NCBI RefSeq assembly: GCF_002135345.1
Contig: NZ_NEGI01000002.1
Coordinates: 310,001-374,000, forward strand
From: Acinetobacter sp. ANC 4648
GTDB taxonomy: Bacteria; Pseudomonadota; Gammaproteobacteria; Pseudomonadales; Moraxellaceae
Length of the DNA: 64,000 nt
Reading direction: 5' to 3'
Part shown: positions 8,738 to 18,900 of the stretch, piece after piece
How positions within the stretch are numbered: position 1 is the first letter of the stretch
How the letters are laid out: each line of letters begins with the position of its first letter
The notes under the pieces: generated by a model
Seen by the model: the letters and a program-made list of their open reading frames with translations, nothing else
Database searches by the model: none
Told to the model about the DNA's origin: nothing
Made by a program: the position numbers and the translations under genes

Positions 8738-10288
8738 ATGCCCAATTCTTTAGAAGGTTTACACTTTCCCCTAAACCCGCTGACTAACAAAGCCAGCACC
8801 TCACATGTCGGCAAAGAAATTATTGCTGAAGCATTATCGATTGTAGATCATAAAATTTCGCAGCAATTACTCACCGAAAAAAATTGGCGCAAAAACTATC
8901 CGATTTACTTTAAAGCCTTGGTCACACATGGTATTCGTGCTGTGAATAATCCAATTACGATTGCCAAACAAGGATTACATAAAGCCCAGCATAGTTTTGA
9001 ATTTCATCGTACTGGGCAACGCTATTTGTTCAAGGATGTTATGAGTATTCCTGCTATTCAACAGTTACATACAGCCAAAATTACGGGTGAAAGTCAGGCT
9101 CAACCTGAGTGGTATATACCTTATCATGGCCAGAAACTACAAGGACAATCCCTATTAGATCAAATTCAAAAATGGCAAAATTCAGGCATTATTGAAGCCA
9201 GTCATGCGCAGGCTTTACGTGAAATGAATGCACATCCAGAATGGTTTGATTTATCTAATCGAACAATGGTGTTATTTGGTGCAGCATCTGAAGCGGGGCC
9301 TTTAACATGGTTATCACGCTGGAAAGCCAATATTATTGCTATCGATCTTCCGAATGAAAAAATTTGGGACAAAATTTTAACCACTATCAAATCAGGTAAT
9401 GCAACTTTATATGCACCGAGCTTAGAGCCAGTTGATGCAAATGCACCGATAGATCAACTTAAGACGAAACTAGGTACCAATTTACTCACACACATTCCTG
9501 AAATTGCACATTGGCTAATCCAAAACCCTTGTCCACTTGATTTGGCCGCAATCGCCTATTTAGACGGTGAAAAGCACGTCCGAGTGTCTATGGCTATGGA
9601 CAGTATTATGAGTTATGTCAGTCAACATAAGCCAGACTCATCGTTGATGTATATGTGTACTCCGACAGATATCTATGCCGTTCCTGAAGAAGTCATTGAA
9701 GGTTCTATACAAAAGTTTAATAATCGCTCAAAAATAGAAAAAGCAGTCAGTAAAGGTATTTCAATCCTTTCCATGAAACAGCTATTTAAGGATAATAATC
9801 AGCAATTAATTTCATCTGACAATGGTAAAGTCTACGGTATTGCTGATTGCTTAGTACTGGAACAAGGGCCAAATTATGCCTTGGCCAAACGTATTCAACA
9901 ATGGCGTGCAACGTTAGCTAGACATCAAGGACAACATGTCAGTATCAATATTGCTCCATCGACAACCACGCATTCAGTAACTAAAAACCCTCTGCTTAAA
10001 GCCGCATTTAACGGTGCTGATCTTTTTAACGTGGAAGCATTTCAGCCTGAAACAACCAATGCAATTATGGCGGCATTATGGGTACATGATCTACAAAATC
10101 CAGTATCTGTAGCCAATCCCAATACCCCTATGCAACATCCTTTAGAATTGATGATGGAAGGTGCTAACCATGGTGGATTATGGCGTGTACCTTATTTAGC
10201 GCGTACTGCTCTGCCTTTCGCAGCCATTTATGGTTTTGCAGCAGATAAATTACCGATCAATAAAAGCCTCGCTAAATTAAAAAGATAA
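8738..10288 (+). CDS. Conserved-looking hypothetical protein, possible Rossmann-like core
   Basis: I do not recognise this 516-residue protein. It is soluble-looking, with no signal peptide or membrane segment. Residues 176-205 (a hydrophobic strand, GAASEAGPLTWLSRW, a second strand IIAIDLP) look like a beta-alpha-beta nucleotide-binding unit, so an NAD(P)- or SAM-binding enzyme is conceivable. Pro- and His-rich segments and a C-terminal stretch with NPNTPMQHPLELMMEGANHG suggest an enzyme core rather than a structural protein. It is transcribed alone, with an A+T-rich upstream region containing the palindrome ATGTATACAT around 8690, and a strong terminator behind it. No function is assigned. 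Confidence 0.75.
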   Translation: MPNSLEGLHFPLNPLTNKASTSHVGKEIIAEALSIVDHKISQQLLTEKNWRKNYPIYFKALVTHGIRAVNNPITIAKQGLHKAQHSFEFHRTGQRYLFKDVMSIPAIQQLHTAKITGESQAQPEWYIPYHGQKLQGQSLLDQIQKWQNSGIIEASHAQALREMNAHPEWFDLSNRTMVLFGAASEAGPLTWLSRWKANIIAIDLPNEKIWDKILTTIKSGNATLYAPSLEPVDANAPIDQLKTKLGTNLLTHIPEIAHWLIQNPCPLDLAAIAYLDGEKHVRVSMAMDSIMSYVSQHKPDSSLMYMCTPTDIYAVPEEVIEGSIQKFNNRSKIEKAVSKGISILSMKQLFKDNNQQLISSDNGKVYGIADCLVLEQGPNYALAKRIQQWRATLARHQGQHVSINIAPSTTTHSVTKNPLLKAAFNGADLFNVEAFQPETTNAIMAALWVHDLQNPVSVANPNTPMQHPLELMMEGANHGGLWRVPYLARTALPFAAIYGFAADKLPINKSLAKLKR

Positions 10289-10324
10289 TGTTCTATGATG
10301 ATCTAGAGTCATTATTAAACAACA

Positions 10325-10353
10325 AAAAACGCTGCAAATGCAGCGTTTTTTTT
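10325..10353. terminator. Bidirectional intrinsic terminator
   Basis: An 11-bp stem AAAAACGCTGC/GCAGCGTTTTT has a four-base AAAT loop and a T tract. It separates the convergent 516-residue protein gene and the phosphate transporter gene. Confidence 0.9.
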
Positions 10354-10367
10354 ATTCTCAATTCAGA

Positions 10368-11990
10368 TTAAAATACTTTTAGGAATAACCAATATAAAAC
10401 ACCTGACAAACAAATGGTCGCAGGTAAAGTGAAAATCCACGCCGAAAGAATAGTTCTGACAGTCGCAAAATTAAGACCTGATTTATTGGCAACCATGGTC
10501 CCTGCAACAGCACTATTTAAGACATGTGTAGTTGAAACTGGCATACCAAAACCATCCGCTGCGGCAATGGTAGACATCGCAACCAATTCAGCAGACATCC
10601 CTTGACCATAAGTCATATGATGCTTACCAATACGCTCACCTACAGTCACTACAATACGTTTCCATCCGACCATAGTCCCTAAACCCAGTGCAAGTGCAAC
10701 AGCAACTTTCACCCAAGTTGGAATGTATTGTAAAAATGAATCTAAGCTTTTACGATAATCTTTAACCACTTTTGCCTGATCAGCAGGCATAACAGGTTTA
10801 TTTTCAACTTTATCCAAGCGCTTAAAAGCCGTGGTACTTAGATACATATCATTGCGCAATGATGAAACTTCTGCTTCTGGAATATCTTTTAAATCACCAT
10901 ATTGACCGACACGCTCACCAAGTTGCTCCGTCATACTGGCCAAAGCAGGCACAACATTCGAATTTAACTCTTTCGTTTGAACATATTTAGTCAAAACATC
11001 ACGGGCTTGCGCAGCCGGTATGTCACGATGATTTGCATCAATCACTGTTGCAGTTTGTGCAGAGAGTTGTGCAAATGTTTGTAAATGTTGATGGTCCAAA
11101 CCTTTATTCAACGAATAAGCCAAAGGCACAATACCAATCAAAATCAGCATGATTAAACCCATACCTTTCTGACCATCATTTGAACCATGTGCAAAACTAA
11201 CACCAGTACAGGTAAAAATCAGAATGGCACGAATTAAAGGTGGTGGTGGTTTATTACCTTCAGGTGGTTGAAAGAGTTCAAGTTGCTTCTTAAATATTTT
11301 TTTTACAATCAAGAAGACAATTGCTGCAAAAGCAAAACCAATCAGGGGAGAAAATAATAAGGCTTTACCAACTTTAGTAACTTGATCCATATCTACACCA
11401 CTCGCACCACTAGATGCGTGCAGAATGTAGTTCATGATGCCAACACCCAAGATTGAACCAATCAAGGTGTGTGAGCTTGATGCAGGAATACCCAAGAACC
11501 AAGTCCCTAAATTCCACAGAATGGCAGCAATTAGCATGGCAAATACCATGGCAAAACCAGCTCCACTCCCTACATTCATAATTAGTTCGACAGGCAATAA
11601 TGCAATAATGCCGTAAGCTACTGCCCCACTGGCAACCATAACCCCAAGAAAATTACAAAAACCTGCCCACATGACTGCAACGGGTGCTGGTAACGCATTG
11701 GTATAAATGACGGTAGCAACTGCATTGGCAGTATCATGAAAACCATTGACGAATTCAAAACCCAAAGCGATGAATAAAGCAGTCGCTAAAAGAATTACTG
11801 AATATAAGCTCAAAGGTGGAACGTGTGCCAAGTCTGCACTGACTTGCACGCCAATATAAATAAGCGTTGCAATAATGATCGTCAAAAACACCGGCATAAA
11901 AAATTTCGGTGTTGGCACATGTACATTGGTCGACTTTGTGACCGTCGACGTTTGTAGAGAATCTGAAACGGGAGGAATATTAGAATTCAT
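10368..11990 (-). CDS. PiT-family inorganic phosphate transporter
   Basis: Low-affinity phosphate (probably metal-phosphate/proton) symporter of the PHO4/PiT family in the inner membrane. The 540-residue protein has two inverted halves, each with a family signature: GFEFVNGFHDTANAVATVIY near residue 80, and the C-terminal region with DGFGMPVSTTHVLNSAVAG. A long hydrophilic loop (about 300-430) separates the halves, as in E. coli PitA. Two TGTCAT repeats 11 bp apart lie 45-66 bases before the ATG and look like a PhoB box (separate entry), which would put this gene under phosphate-starvation control. Divergent from metH. Confidence 0.92.
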   Translation of the reverse strand: MNSNIPPVSDSLQTSTVTKSTNVHVPTPKFFMPVFLTIIIATLIYIGVQVSADLAHVPPLSLYSVILLATALFIALGFEFVNGFHDTANAVATVIYTNALPAPVAVMWAGFCNFLGVMVASGAVAYGIIALLPVELIMNVGSGAGFAMVFAMLIAAILWNLGTWFLGIPASSSHTLIGSILGVGIMNYILHASSGASGVDMDQVTKVGKALLFSPLIGFAFAAIVFLIVKKIFKKQLELFQPPEGNKPPPPLIRAILIFTCTGVSFAHGSNDGQKGMGLIMLILIGIVPLAYSLNKGLDHQHLQTFAQLSAQTATVIDANHRDIPAAQARDVLTKYVQTKELNSNVVPALASMTEQLGERVGQYGDLKDIPEAEVSSLRNDMYLSTTAFKRLDKVENKPVMPADQAKVVKDYRKSLDSFLQYIPTWVKVAVALALGLGTMVGWKRIVVTVGERIGKHHMTYGQGMSAELVAMSTIAAADGFGMPVSTTHVLNSAVAGTMVANKSGLNFATVRTILSAWIFTLPATICLSGVLYWLFLKVF

Positions 11991-12457
11991 GCAGACGGGT
12001 AAGAGGATAATAAAATCCCCTTATTGTTCAATTAAATTATGACAATTATATGACAAACACAGCTTATATGAAGAGTATTTTATCAATATTTGTCTTCAAC
12101 TTCAAATTAAAACACCGCAACAAAAGTTAATTTTTTCAATAAAAAACAATAATATAATATACATAATGGATGCATGATATTTACAAAATATGACACTTTC
12201 ACCTGAAATAATATTTGTAATATTTCAACCTAAGTGCTGCGCAAAGCAGCAATTTGCCCTATTTTGCTGGAGTTATATGACAAATTGATGAATATTTATA
12301 ACTCACAATTTTGCATGCAGCACGGTTTGGTGATGGAAATTTCACCAAGCCTCTACTTTGTAGTCACAATAAAGCTGATTATCACTCAAACAGTATTGAA
12401 ATCTGCTAAAATATCATCCATTTAATTCAACCAATCTTGCCAATATTGGGGTTATTT
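11991..12457. other. Divergent intergenic region between pit-type gene and metH
   Basis: About 470 A+T-rich bases. Besides the Pho-box-like site, a short hairpin TGCTGC-GCAAA-GCAGCA lies at 12235-12251, roughly 200 bases before metH. I looked for a cobalamin or SAM riboswitch before metH and found no recognisable core. A 63-codon ORF in this region has no ribosome-binding site or family resemblance. Confidence 0.55.
12035..12056 (-). promoter_or_regulatory. Pho-box-like direct repeat upstream of phosphate transporter
   Basis: On the minus strand the sequence TTGTCATATAATTGTCAT contains two TTGTCAT units exactly 11 bp apart with an A/T-rich spacer. It closely matches the known PhoB-box pattern (CTGTCAT, four A/T-rich bases, CTGTCAT). 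It sits 45-66 bases before the transporter ATG, with a possible -10 (CAATAA) about 11 bases further downstream, so PhoB could replace a -35 element. Assignment to PhoB is an inference from pattern and neighbouring gene. Confidence 0.6.
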
Positions 12458-15400
12458 ATGTCCATGCTTGCCACCCTGAAAGAGCTTCTTAGCAAACGCA
12501 TCCTAATTATCGATGGTGCAATGGGTACCATGATCCAACGCCATAAATTTGAAGAAGCTGATTACCGTGGTGAGCGTTTTGCCGACTGGGCATCCGACCT
12601 CAAAGGTAATAACGACCTTTTAGTACTGACTCAACCGCAAATTATTCAAGATATTCATGAAGCCTATTTAGATGCTGGCGCGGATATTATTGAAACCAAC
12701 AGTTTTAACGGTACAAAAGTTTCAATGTCTGACTATCACATGGAAGAATTTGTCCATGAGATTAACTTTGAAGCAGCACGTATTGCCAAAGCAGCCTGTG
12801 AAAAATATTCAACTCCAGATAAACCACGTTTTGTGGCTGGTGTGCTTGGGCCAACCTCGCGCACTTGCTCTATCTCACCCAATGTAAACGACCCTGCATT
12901 TCGTAACATTACCTTTGATGCATTAAAAGAAAACTATATTGAAGCAACGCATGCCCTCATTGAAGGCGGTGCGGACATTCTGCTGATTGAAACAGTATTC
13001 GATACACTCAACTGTAAAGCGGCAATTTTTGCAGTGAAAGAAGTTTTTAATCAGATTGGCTATGAATTGCCTTTGATGATTTCGGGTACGATTACCGATG
13101 CCTCTGGTCGTACACTCACAGGTCAAACTGCGGAAGCGTTCTGGAACTCAGTCCGTCATGGCGATTTATTGTCAATTGGTTTTAACTGTGCCTTAGGTGC
13201 AGATGCAATGCGTCCGCATGTCAAAACGATTTCTGACGTTGCCGATACTTTTGTTTCAGCACATCCAAATGCAGGTTTACCAAACGCTTTTGGTGGTTAT
13301 GATGAAACCCCTGAAGAAACAGCTGCATTCTTAAAAGAATTTGCTGAAAGCGGTCTAATCAATATTACAGGCGGTTGTTGTGGTACAACCCCTGACCATA
13401 TTCGTGCCATTTACAATGCAGTCAAAGACATCAAGCCTCGTCAAGTACCTGAAACTAAACCTGCATGTCGTTTAAGTGGTTTAGAGCCGTTTAACATTAC
13501 TGACGATTCTTTGTTTGTGAATGTCGGTGAACGTACTAACGTGACAGGTTCTAAAAAATTCCTCCGTTTGATTCGTGAAGAAAACTTTGCCGAAGCGCTT
13601 GATGTTGCCTTACAACAAGTGGTTGCAGGTGCGCAAATCATCGATATCAACATGGATGAAGGCATGCTCGATTCACAAGGTGCGATGGTGCATTTTCTGA
13701 ATTTGATCGCCTCTGAACCTGAAATTTCCAAAGTGCCAATCATGATTGACTCATCTAAATGGGAAATCATTGAAGCAGGCTTGAAATGCGTCCAAGGTAA
13801 AGCTGTTGTAAACTCGATTTCCTTAAAAGAAGGTTATGACGAGTTTGTGGCAAAAGCACGTTTGTGCCGTCAATACGGTGCTGCGATCATTGTCATGGCA
13901 TTTGATGAAACAGGTCAGGCGGATACAGCTGCACGTAAACGTGAAATCTGTAAGCGTTCTTATGATGTGTTAGTCAATGAAGTCGGCTTCCCTGCTGAAG
14001 ATATTATTTTTGACCCGAACGTATTTGCGGTTGCAACAGGGATTGAAGAACACAATAACTACGCTGTTGATTTTATTGAAGCAACAGGTTGGATTAAACA
14101 AAACCTTCCACATGCAATGATTTCGGGTGGTGTGTCTAACGTATCGTTCTCATTCCGTGGTAATGAGCCTGTACGTGAAGCGATTCACTCAGTCTTCCTT
14201 TATCATGCCATTAAGCAAGGCATGACCATGGGTATTGTAAACGCTGGTCAAATGGCGATTTATGATGACATTCCTAAAGAACTCAAAAATGCAGTTGAAG
14301 ATGTTGTCCTAAATCAAAACCAAGGTGAAAGTGGTCAAGATGCGACGGAAAAACTGCTTGAAGTTGCAGAGCAATACCGTGGTCAAGCGGGTGCTCAAAA
14401 AGCCGTTGAAAATCTCGAATGGCGTGAGCAGCCAGTTGAAAAACGTCTTGAATATGCACTAGTCAAAGGGATTACTGCATTTATTGATATTGATACAGAA
14501 GAAGCTCGCCTAAAAGCCAAACGTCCATTGGATGTGATTGAAGGCCCGCTCATGGATGGCATGAACGTGGTTGGCGACTTGTTCGGTTCAGGTAAAATGT
14601 TCTTACCACAGGTGGTAAAATCTGCACGTGTGATGAAGCAAGCCGTGGCTTGGTTGAACCCGTACATCGAAGCTGAAAAATCAGGTTCGCAATCTAAGGG
14701 TCGTATCTTGATGGCGACGGTGAAAGGCGATGTGCATGATATTGGTAAAAATATTGTGGGTGTTGTACTTGGCTGCAACGGTTATGACATCGTTGACCTT
14801 GGCGTGATGGTGCCTGCTGAGAAAATTTTACAAACGGCGATTGATGAAAAATGTGACATCATCGGTTTGTCAGGTTTAATCACCCCATCTTTAGATGAAA
14901 TGGTGTTTGTTGCCAAAGAAATGCAGCGCAAAGGTTTCCATATACCGTTGATGATTGGTGGTGCAACCACCTCTAAAGCGCATACTGCGGTGAAAATTGA
15001 TCCGCAATATTCAAATGATGCTGTGATTTATGTGGCAGATGCTTCTCGTGCGGTCGGTATTGCGACAACTTTACTCTCTAAAGAAATGAAGCCGAAGCTT
15101 GTTGAAGAAACCCGTGCTGAATATGAAAAAGTGCGTGAACGTATTGCCAATAAACAACCGAAAGCAGCGAAATTATCTTATGCTGAATCCATTGAAAATG
15201 GTTTAAAAATTGACTTTGCTGCCAATAAACCTGCAATTCCTAACTTTATTGGTTCGCAAACATTGACCAATTATCCGCTTGAAACTTTGGTGGAATATTT
15301 TGACTGGACACCGTTCTTTATTTCTTGGAGTTTGGCGGGTAAATTCCCGAAAATTTTACAAGATGAAGTGGTCGGTGAAGCTGCGACTGATTTATATAAT

Positions 15401-16147
15401 CAAGCACAAGAGATGTTAAAAGACATCATTGACAATAAACGCTTTGATGCTCGCGCAGTCTTTAGCATTTACCCTGCCAATCGTTCTGCGGCTGATTCTG
15501 TTGAAGTCTATGATGAGTCTGGTACGACAACACATACCTTCCATCATATCCGTCAGCAGTCTGACAAAGTAACTGGTAAACCAAACTTGTCTTTGGCGGA
15601 TTTTGTTGCAACTAAAGACCAAGCGGAAGATTTCTTGGGTGGTTTCACCGTGTCGATCTTCGGTGCGGAAGAAATGGCGCATGAGTATAAAGCCAAGGGC
15701 GACGACTATTCTGCAATTCTTGCGCAATCTTTAGGTGACCGTTTTGCCGAAGCGTTTGCGGAACATTTGCATGAGCGTATTCGTAAAGAATTTTGGGGTT
15801 ATCAAGCCGCTGAAAACTTATCGAATGAAGATTTGATTAAAGAGAAGTATGTCGGGATTCGTCCTGCACCGGGCTATCCTGCGTGTCCTGAGCATTCTGA
15901 AAAAGCGACATTGTTTAGTTGGTTAGATTCGACTGCCAAGATTGGTACAGAATTGACCACAAGTTTTGCGATGTGGCCACCTTCAAGCGTGAGTGGTTTT
16001 TATTATAGCAATCCGCAGTCTGAATATTTTAACGTGGGTAAAATCTCTCAAGATCAATTGGATGATTATGCAAAACGTAAAAACTGGACAATGGATGAGG
16101 CGAAGCGTTGGTTAGCACCGAATTTAGATGATTCGATTGATGCTTAA
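12458..16147 (+). CDS. metH: Cobalamin-dependent methionine synthase
   Basis: Transfers the methyl group of 5-methyltetrahydrofolate to homocysteine through methylcobalamin, making methionine. The ATG at 12458 follows GGGG with good spacing and gives 1229 residues, close to E. coli MetH; a TTG seven codons upstream is not needed. All modules are present: homocysteine domain with zinc Cys244, Cys307 and Cys308 (GGCCGT), pterin domain (about 355-610), B12 cap and binding domain with the D-x-H-x-x-G motif ([12 protein letters not shown], around 755), and the SAM-dependent reactivation domain with [15 protein letters not shown] near the C terminus. Single gene with its own terminator. The host must obtain or make cobalamin. 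Confidence 0.97.
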   Translation: MSMLATLKELLSKRILIIDGAMGTMIQRHKFEEADYRGERFADWASDLKGNNDLLVLTQPQIIQDIHEAYLDAGADIIETNSFNGTKVSMSDYHMEEFVHEINFEAARIAKAACEKYSTPDKPRFVAGVLGPTSRTCSISPNVNDPAFRNITFDALKENYIEATHALIEGGADILLIETVFDTLNCKAAIFAVKEVFNQIGYELPLMISGTITDASGRTLTGQTAEAFWNSVRHGDLLSIGFNCALGADAMRPHVKTISDVADTFVSAHPNAGLPNAFGGYDETPEETAAFLKEFAESGLINITGGCCGTTPDHIRAIYNAVKDIKPRQVPETKPACRLSGLEPFNITDDSLFVNVGERTNVTGSKKFLRLIREENFAEALDVALQQVVAGAQIIDINMDEGMLDSQGAMVHFLNLIASEPEISKVPIMIDSSKWEIIEAGLKCVQGKAVVNSISLKEGYDEFVAKARLCRQYGAAIIVMAFDETGQADTAARKREICKRSYDVLVNEVGFPAEDIIFDPNVFAVATGIEEHNNYAVDFIEATGWIKQNLPHAMISGGVSNVSFSFRGNEPVREAIHSVFLYHAIKQGMTMGIVNAGQMAIYDDIPKELKNAVEDVVLNQNQGESGQDATEKLLEVAEQYRGQAGAQKAVENLEWREQPVEKRLEYALVKGITAFIDIDTEEARLKAKRPLDVIEGPLMDGMNVVGDLFGSGKMFLPQVVKSARVMKQAVAWLNPYIEAEKSGSQSKGRILMATVKGDVHDIGKNIVGVVLGCNGYDIVDLGVMVPAEKILQTAIDEKCDIIGLSGLITPSLDEMVFVAKEMQRKGFHIPLMIGGATTSKAHTAVKIDPQYSNDAVIYVADASRAVGIATTLLSKEMKPKLVEETRAEYEKVRERIANKQPKAAKLSYAESIENGLKIDFAANKPAIPNFIGSQTLTNYPLETLVEYFDWTPFFISWSLAGKFPKILQDEVVGEAATDLYNQAQEMLKDIIDNKRFDARAVFSIYPANRSAADSVEVYDESGTTTHTFHHIRQQSDKVTGKPNLSLADFVATKDQAEDFLGGFTVSIFGAEEMAHEYKAKGDDYSAILAQSLGDRFAEAFAEHLHERIRKEFWGYQAAENLSNEDLIKEKYVGIRPAPGYPACPEHSEKATLFSWLDSTAKIGTELTTSFAMWPPSSVSGFYYSNPQSEYFNVGKISQDQLDDYAKRKNWTMDEAKRWLAPNLDDSIDA

Positions 16148-16153
16148 ATAGTT

Positions 16154-16184
16154 AAAAAAATCCCCTCAAATGAGGGGATTTTTA
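16154..16184. terminator. Bidirectional intrinsic terminator
   Basis: An 11-bp stem AAATCCCCTCA/TGAGGGGATTT with A and T tracts on either side. It lies between metH and the convergent DUF262 gene, whose stop codon directly abuts it. Confidence 0.88.
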
Positions 16185-18038
16185 TTATAACCAAATCTGA
16201 CTTTGTCCAGTTTTTAGATTTACATGTGCTTCACTAAGTAACTTAAGATATTTTTCAAAAAGCTGATATCTTGCCTTTAAAAAAACTTCAAATTTTACAT
16301 CATTATCACTTTGAAGTAAGTCTTCACTAAATGGTATACAGTGAGTTTCCAAGCTTTTAATAAGCTCATTTTTAGCTAAACCATAATCCTCAGATGAATA
16401 TTTATTATCTTCATCCTTAGTAATATTATGCATGACCAGTTCATTCATATATACGTTTGGAGCTTTATCTCTAATTTTAATATTAGATATTTTAGGTATA
16501 CGAACTTTATTTAAAACACTATCAACTCTTTCATCTTCAAATGAGTTTACTACAAATTTTTTATCAATATATTTAATAGGGTAAATATGATGAACATCAA
16601 TTTTCTCATCAATAGAAATATTTGCATTATTTTCTAAATTTTTAAACTTTTTTTCATTCCACATTAAATAGTTTACAGTCAAAAATTTAGTATTATTATT
16701 TGCATCAATATTTAGAAACTCATCATAACTAAATTCGATCTTAAAATTATTCCAATACTCTAATGGAACTGTTCCATTTTTTGCTAAATCCCTCAATATC
16801 TCACAATCTTTCTTTAAAACTACATTAGTTGAACCATGCCTAGCTCCACCATAACGATTATCATAAATAGAAGCATAAAACCAAAATTTCAAAGTTGAGA
16901 TTTGTTGTGATGTTGCTTGAGAAAAATCTTTATTTGGCAAATTTTGCACAAAACTTAACAGAGGTAATAGCATCGTTTTATATGGAATATTTACTACTTT
17001 AAAAACCCAGTGATTGCTATTTTCAAGCCATTTTTGAACTCGTACTACATCTTTAACTGTAGTTTCCCAGTTTTCTTTAAAATGATCACCTGTTAAATCT
17101 TTTAAAATTGATTTCTTTGTTACATCATTGTTTGCGACAAAATTAATATAACGAACCAAAGGATCTACTAAATTTTCAGAAAAGTATGATTCATTTTCCA
17201 GTTTTTTTAGGGCTTCACGTAAATTAAAAGTCAAATATATTTTTGCTGTTATAATATCAGTAAATGACAAGTTTAGTCCTTGAGAATTACTTCTTTCAAA
17301 ATATAAACAAAATTTTTCCAAATCCATATTTAAGAGCTGTACAGAAATTAAATTTGTCTTTTTATAAATATCCGTTTTAAAGTTACTCCAAAACTTAATA
17401 GCAAACCTTCTATATACCTCTCTTAAATCGCTCATAAAAGCTGCTTTTTCATTATTCAAAATAGGATAAATAACTGCTTCTTCAAATTCATCTTGCTCTT
17501 CATCAATATTTTCATATATATCCCCTAAACACATATAAAAAGTATCATAACTTGGCTTAACTGAAGTGACACCATCAATATATCGATCAAATGGAATATC
17601 TATTTTAGTTTTAATCTTTTTTGTATGAGCATCCCAAATATCTTCTGTAGTTAACATATCTGTATGTTTAAATGTTACATAAATTTTATCTATACCTTTA
17701 ATCGCTCGATAAATAGAAGTAACCCTTTGCTGGCCATCTAATAAAGTATAAGTATCTTGTTGCTCAAAATCATCATAAGTGTATTGTTTTGATTTCGGTT
17801 TTCTCTCCCTTTTCCCTCTTTCTCTTAAATCAAAATCACGACAAGCAAGATCAAAATCGGGCTTAGATACAATCAATGAGCCTATAAATAAATCTTTTAA
17901 AATTGAATCAAATAATGTTTCTGTTTTCTCTAATGGCCATTTAAAATCTCGTTGAAACTCTGGAAGTACTAATTTTTTATTGTCGATTAATTTAATAATA
18001 TCTTCAATTGATTTAGTTTCTTGAGTACTTGTCTTCAT
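16185..18038 (-). CDS. DUF262/HNH (GmrSD-like) protein, candidate phage-defence nuclease
   Basis: The N-terminal DUF262 domain shows LPEFQRDFKW (25-34) and the diagnostic DGQQR motif (101-105), which in this ParB-like family binds and hydrolyses nucleotide. Near the C terminus, D481-V-H-H-I-Y-P followed by N510 fits the DUF1524-type HNH nuclease motif. This domain order is that of fused GmrS-GmrD type IV restriction enzymes, which cut modified phage DNA; that role here is inferred. The gene is noticeably richer in A+T (long A and T runs, many AAA and ATA codons) than metH or def beside it, suggesting transfer. It stands alone without a methylase, directly downstream of a DUF559 fragment. Confidence 0.85.
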   Translation of the reverse strand: MKTSTQETKSIEDIIKLIDNKKLVLPEFQRDFKWPLEKTETLFDSILKDLFIGSLIVSKPDFDLACRDFDLRERGKRERKPKSKQYTYDDFEQQDTYTLLDGQQRVTSIYRAIKGIDKIYVTFKHTDMLTTEDIWDAHTKKIKTKIDIPFDRYIDGVTSVKPSYDTFYMCLGDIYENIDEEQDEFEEAVIYPILNNEKAAFMSDLREVYRRFAIKFWSNFKTDIYKKTNLISVQLLNMDLEKFCLYFERSNSQGLNLSFTDIITAKIYLTFNLREALKKLENESYFSENLVDPLVRYINFVANNDVTKKSILKDLTGDHFKENWETTVKDVVRVQKWLENSNHWVFKVVNIPYKTMLLPLLSFVQNLPNKDFSQATSQQISTLKFWFYASIYDNRYGGARHGSTNVVLKKDCEILRDLAKNGTVPLEYWNNFKIEFSYDEFLNIDANNNTKFLTVNYLMWNEKKFKNLENNANISIDEKIDVHHIYPIKYIDKKFVVNSFEDERVDSVLNKVRIPKISNIKIRDKAPNVYMNELVMHNITKDEDNKYSSEDYGLAKNELIKSLETHCIPFSEDLLQSDNDVKFEVFLKARYQLFEKYLKLLSEAHVNLKTGQSQIWL

Positions 18039-18077
18039 AATCCCTCTATATCTAATAAAATATTTAGCTCAATTTTA

Positions 18078-18233
18078 TTAGTTTAATAAAAATAAGGATA
18101 GCTTTTGTCTATAAAACTGTAATCCTAAAATTTGCTTACGGCGTAAGATTGACCAAAGTACACGTTCAGCATCCGTCATGTTATTACGTAAATCACGAGC
18201 AGGTTTTTTTAATTTTTTATTATAGAAAAAATT
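18078..18233 (-). pseudogene. Remnant of DUF559 (Vsr-like endonuclease domain) protein
   Basis: Reading leftwards, this stop-to-stop stretch encodes LKKPARDLRNNMTDAERVLW followed by SILRRKQILGLQFYRQK. That is the start of a DUF559 domain, a small Vsr-like endonuclease fold of about 115-130 residues. Homology stops after RQK, where the family usually continues into PIG.YIVDF; instead an unrelated tail runs to a stop at 18078. No start codon lies before the conserved LKKPAR stretch. The gene has therefore lost most of its catalytic part, and its break lies about 40 bases upstream of the DUF262 start. The call rests on my recognition of the family pattern. Confidence 0.65.
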
Positions 18234-18257
18234 TTAAGATCACTAAATCAGACATTT

Positions 18258-18737
18258 TCATAAGCGCTCTACAAATAAAATTCCATCCAAATGATCCACT
18301 TCATGTTGAACAATCCGTGCAGGAAAGCCATGAAATTCAGTTTCAATCTTTTCACCCGCTAAAGTGAAATAACGAACTCTCACCATTTCAGCACGTGCGA
18401 CCTGTCCACGTTCATTTGGCACACTTAAACAACCTTCTTCACCTAAAACTGTTTGCTCAGATTTTTCTAAAATTTCAGGATTCACCATTACCACAGCATC
18501 CATTTCAGGTGCATCGGGATAACGTGGGTTTGCACGCGAAGCCACAATAATGATGCGTTTAGATACATACACTTGCGGTGCAGCAATACCAACCCCATTA
18601 CGCTCAAGCATAGTGGCTTGCATAGCCTCTGCTAATCCATTTAACCATGCACTATTGAATTCGCTTTCAACAACATGTACTGCAATTAAGGTTAAAACTG
18701 CCTCACCACGTTGTGCGACAGGTAAAATTGTAGTCAT
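18258..18737 (-). CDS. def: Peptide deformylase
   Basis: Metalloenzyme that removes the formyl group from the N-terminal methionine of new proteins. All three motifs are present: GVGIAAPQV (motif 1), EEGCLSVP (motif 2, metal Cys) and HEVDHLDG (motif 3, two metal His and the catalytic Glu). The 159-residue length is slightly short of E. coli Def. It is not next to fmt, so it may be a second deformylase rather than the essential copy; that is an inference from context. Divergent from the DedA gene. Confidence 0.93.
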   Translation of the reverse strand: MTTILPVAQRGEAVLTLIAVHVVESEFNSAWLNGLAEAMQATMLERNGVGIAAPQVYVSKRIIIVASRANPRYPDAPEMDAVVMVNPEILEKSEQTVLGEEGCLSVPNERGQVARAEMVRVRYFTLAGEKIETEFHGFPARIVQHEVDHLDGILFVERL

Positions 18738-18900
18738 AAACGGACTCCTAATTCGGGTACAGCGGAATTTTTAAATAGATCCAATTGATTCAATAAACTA
18801 AAAATCAAAATTACTTAATTTATGCATATTATCGTATGCTATGAACATATAAAAAGATGCTTTTCTAAAACTCACCTCATTTACTAATAAGAATTTATCT

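Noticed and set aside
12234..12425. A 63-codon ORF upstream of metH
   Set aside because: It has no ribosome-binding site and no family resemblance, and it lies in the likely metH promoter region.
11991..12457. Cobalamin or SAM riboswitch in front of metH
   Set aside because: No conserved B12-box-like or SAM-aptamer core could be found. The only structure seen is a short six-base-stem hairpin.
14395..14970. Long antisense ORFs inside metH
   Set aside because: They are shadows of the metH coding frame caused by its codon bias, with no start signals or known domains.
16185..18240. Part of a prophage or a complete restriction-modification or BREX-type island
   Set aside because: No methylase, specificity subunit, integrase, phage structural gene or attachment-site repeat is present. 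It is a single gene plus a fragment between core genes.
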